In this document: one piece after another, positions 63,714 to 64,000 of the stretch
Position numbering within the stretch: the stretch's first letter is position 1
How the letters are laid out: each line of letters opens with the position of its first letter
From: Siderastrea radians
Taxonomy: Eukaryota; Cnidaria; Anthozoa; Scleractinia; Rhizangiidae
DNA length: 64,000 nucleotides
NCBI GenBank assembly: GCA_964017195.1
Contig: OZ024895.1
Coordinates: 15,976,034-16,040,033, forward strand
Reading direction: 5' to 3'
Notes under the pieces: generated by a model
Told to the model about the DNA's origin: nothing
The model's database searches: none
What the model saw: the letters and a program-made list of their open reading frames with translations, nothing else
Position numbers and translations under genes: made by a program

Positions 63714-64000
63714 GTGAGTAAATTCTTAATAAACTCCTATAAATACTCTAAAAAACCTGTTCCCTCCTTCAACTGAAAACACCGTCATCAAACATTTGCT
63801 TTAAACCCAGTCAACCGCTGATTTAACGTAAGCCTCATTTTGTCTTGGTGTTATCCGTCCTGGATCCAAGCTTCATTAAAGATAGTGATTCAGTGAAACT
63901 TAGGGGATCAAAGATGTTTTGGTCACACTTAATTCTCTGTCTTAAGCACCTTGTTGTAAAAACCGGATTTTAACATAATGCTGTCATCCCTAAATTCTTG
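63714..64000. other. window end, no gene seen
   Basis: The stretch repeats the spacer after cassette G with small changes. The array presumably continues. Confidence 0.5.

Overview
This is a eukaryotic, AT-rich window. GT-AG introns divide phase-consistent coding exons and transposable elements are abundant. The protein content is metazoan: Ig and FN3 repeats, a receptor tyrosine kinase, and DUF6589-type and Tc1-like transposon proteins. Together with the style of the dispersed repeats this points to a cnidarian, most probably a stony coral. That placement is an inference; I cannot identify the species. I recognised no tRNA, rRNA or CRISPR.

Left part (1-35355, + strand): a tandem series of small cassettes, each made of a signal-peptide exon, a V-type Ig exon and an I-set Ig exon, lies in front of one receptor tyrosine kinase body. 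Cassette A (320-1282) has its first exon outside the window. Cassette B (3030-6635) looks intact. Cassette C (8236-10094) carries a frameshifting micro-duplication and a lost cysteine. Cassette D (11453-16456) has a nonsense codon, two further stops and a 3.6 kb transposon insertion. No cassette has its own membrane anchor. The shared body (18768-35355) has a frameshifted Ig exon, three FN3 exons, a stalk exon, a transmembrane exon, nine exons that include a complete tyrosine kinase domain, and a tail with two YxN motifs. Every ectodomain exon is phase 1-1, so any cassette can be spliced in frame to the body. Each signal exon is preceded by a shared two-box motif (TTCCGCTTnAGCT, then TTTTCCGCGTTC) about 95-180 bp upstream of the ATG. 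This looks like promoter choice onto a common kinase, comparable in logic to clustered protocadherins.

Middle part: a 5.7 kb TTAA-flanked element with 1.15 kb inverted arms sits in the last kinase intron. A second TTAA-flanked element begins 28 bp after the stop codon. An 8 x 124 bp tandem repeat follows at 37389-38380. Positions 40849-52750 are one complete 11.9 kb DNA transposon. It has perfect 84 bp terminal inverted repeats, a 9 bp target duplication (GACCAGTTG), a RecQ-like SF2 helicase gene (+) and a five-exon DUF6589 gene (-). A neighbouring tandem copy of the target preserves the empty site. The combination fits the helicase-bearing lineage of the Academ superfamily (AcademH).

Right part (54880-64000, + strand): a second series of the same cassettes. 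E has an intact V exon and a frameshifted I-set exon. F is a relic. G and H are intact and recently duplicated. The series runs off the window, presumably toward another receptor body.
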